DNA of 14,200 nucleotides, taken from assembly GCA_002422795.1 (NCBI GenBank), contig DITJ01000028.1, positions 1-14,200 on the forward strand. The letters run 5' to 3'. This document shows, in pieces, positions 14,189 to 14,200 of the stretch. The position numbers and the translations under genes are program-made. The notes beneath the pieces were generated by a model. It did no database searches and was not told where the DNA came from. It worked only from the letters and a program-made list of their open reading frames with translations. This DNA is from Alphaproteobacteria bacterium UBA6187 (GTDB lineage: Bacteria; Pseudomonadota; Alphaproteobacteria; Rickettsiales; UBA6187). Position 1 is the stretch's first letter. Every line of letters begins with the position of its first letter.

Positions 14189-14200
14189 ATAACGGTATTT
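14170..14200 (+). CDS. Start of a GroES-like co-chaperonin gene, cut by the window edge
   Basis: From TTG 14170 the frame reads MKLRPLHNGI before the edge. The first seven residues match the usual GroES start (M-K-[FL]-R-P-L-H), after which Asn-Gly stands where GroES normally has Asp-Arg. GGAGGT (14160-14165), 4 nt upstream, and a promoter at 14107-14136 support a real gene. GroES would cap GroEL and help protein folding in the cytoplasm. With only ten residues the call is tentative; a divergent GroES paralogue or a chance resemblance is possible. Confidence 0.4.
   Translation, partial: MKLRPLHNGI

Overview
The window looks like a chromosomal piece of an AT-rich alphaproteobacterium. The evidence is the gene block tsaE-amgK-murU, an arrangement known from alphaproteobacteria, an initiator tRNA with alphaproteobacterial-type sequence, and a prepilin type (hydrophobic N-terminus, then Y-x-x-I-PGD and a Gly/Asn-rich loop) that is frequent in intracellular or host-associated members of that class. 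The complete-looking hisA and hisF argue against a strongly reduced Rickettsiaceae genome. Genus cannot be fixed from sequence alone.

Layout. Positions 1-38 hold the 5' half of tRNA-fMet on the minus strand, with a good sigma70-type promoter at 58-86. About 500 mostly empty bases follow. Positions 612-4763 encode a giant prepilin-like protein: a class III signal peptide and pilin helix, eight four-cysteine sushi-like modules, then three LamG/concanavalin-like jelly-roll domains. It looks like a pilus- or pseudopilus-associated adhesin. A 249-base inverted-repeat element (4767-5015) starts right after its stop codon. Then come hisA, a second and different inverted repeat (5897-6002), and hisF, followed in the same direction by tsaE, amgK and murU. 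The last three are tightly packed or overlapping and link tRNA t6A modification to peptidoglycan sugar salvage.

From 9140 onward the known genes lie on the minus strand, until the right edge. Reading in their own direction from 13967 they are: a pRiA4b ORF-3-like protein with a long helical extension; an HNH nuclease with a membrane segment and Pro-rich tail; an APC-family amino acid permease; an orphan CopG-like ribbon-helix-helix protein with a palindrome over its start region; and an MHS-family (ProP-like) MFS transporter whose TTG start is coupled to the copG stop. At 14170 a plus-strand gene begins that resembles the first residues of GroES. Its Shine-Dalgarno sequence can pair with its own early codons.

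The most unusual items are the pilin/sushi-like/LamG fusion, the two unrelated inverted-repeat elements that each abut a stop codon, and the SD-masking hairpin at the right edge. No CRISPR array, complete insertion sequence, integrase or rRNA was seen.
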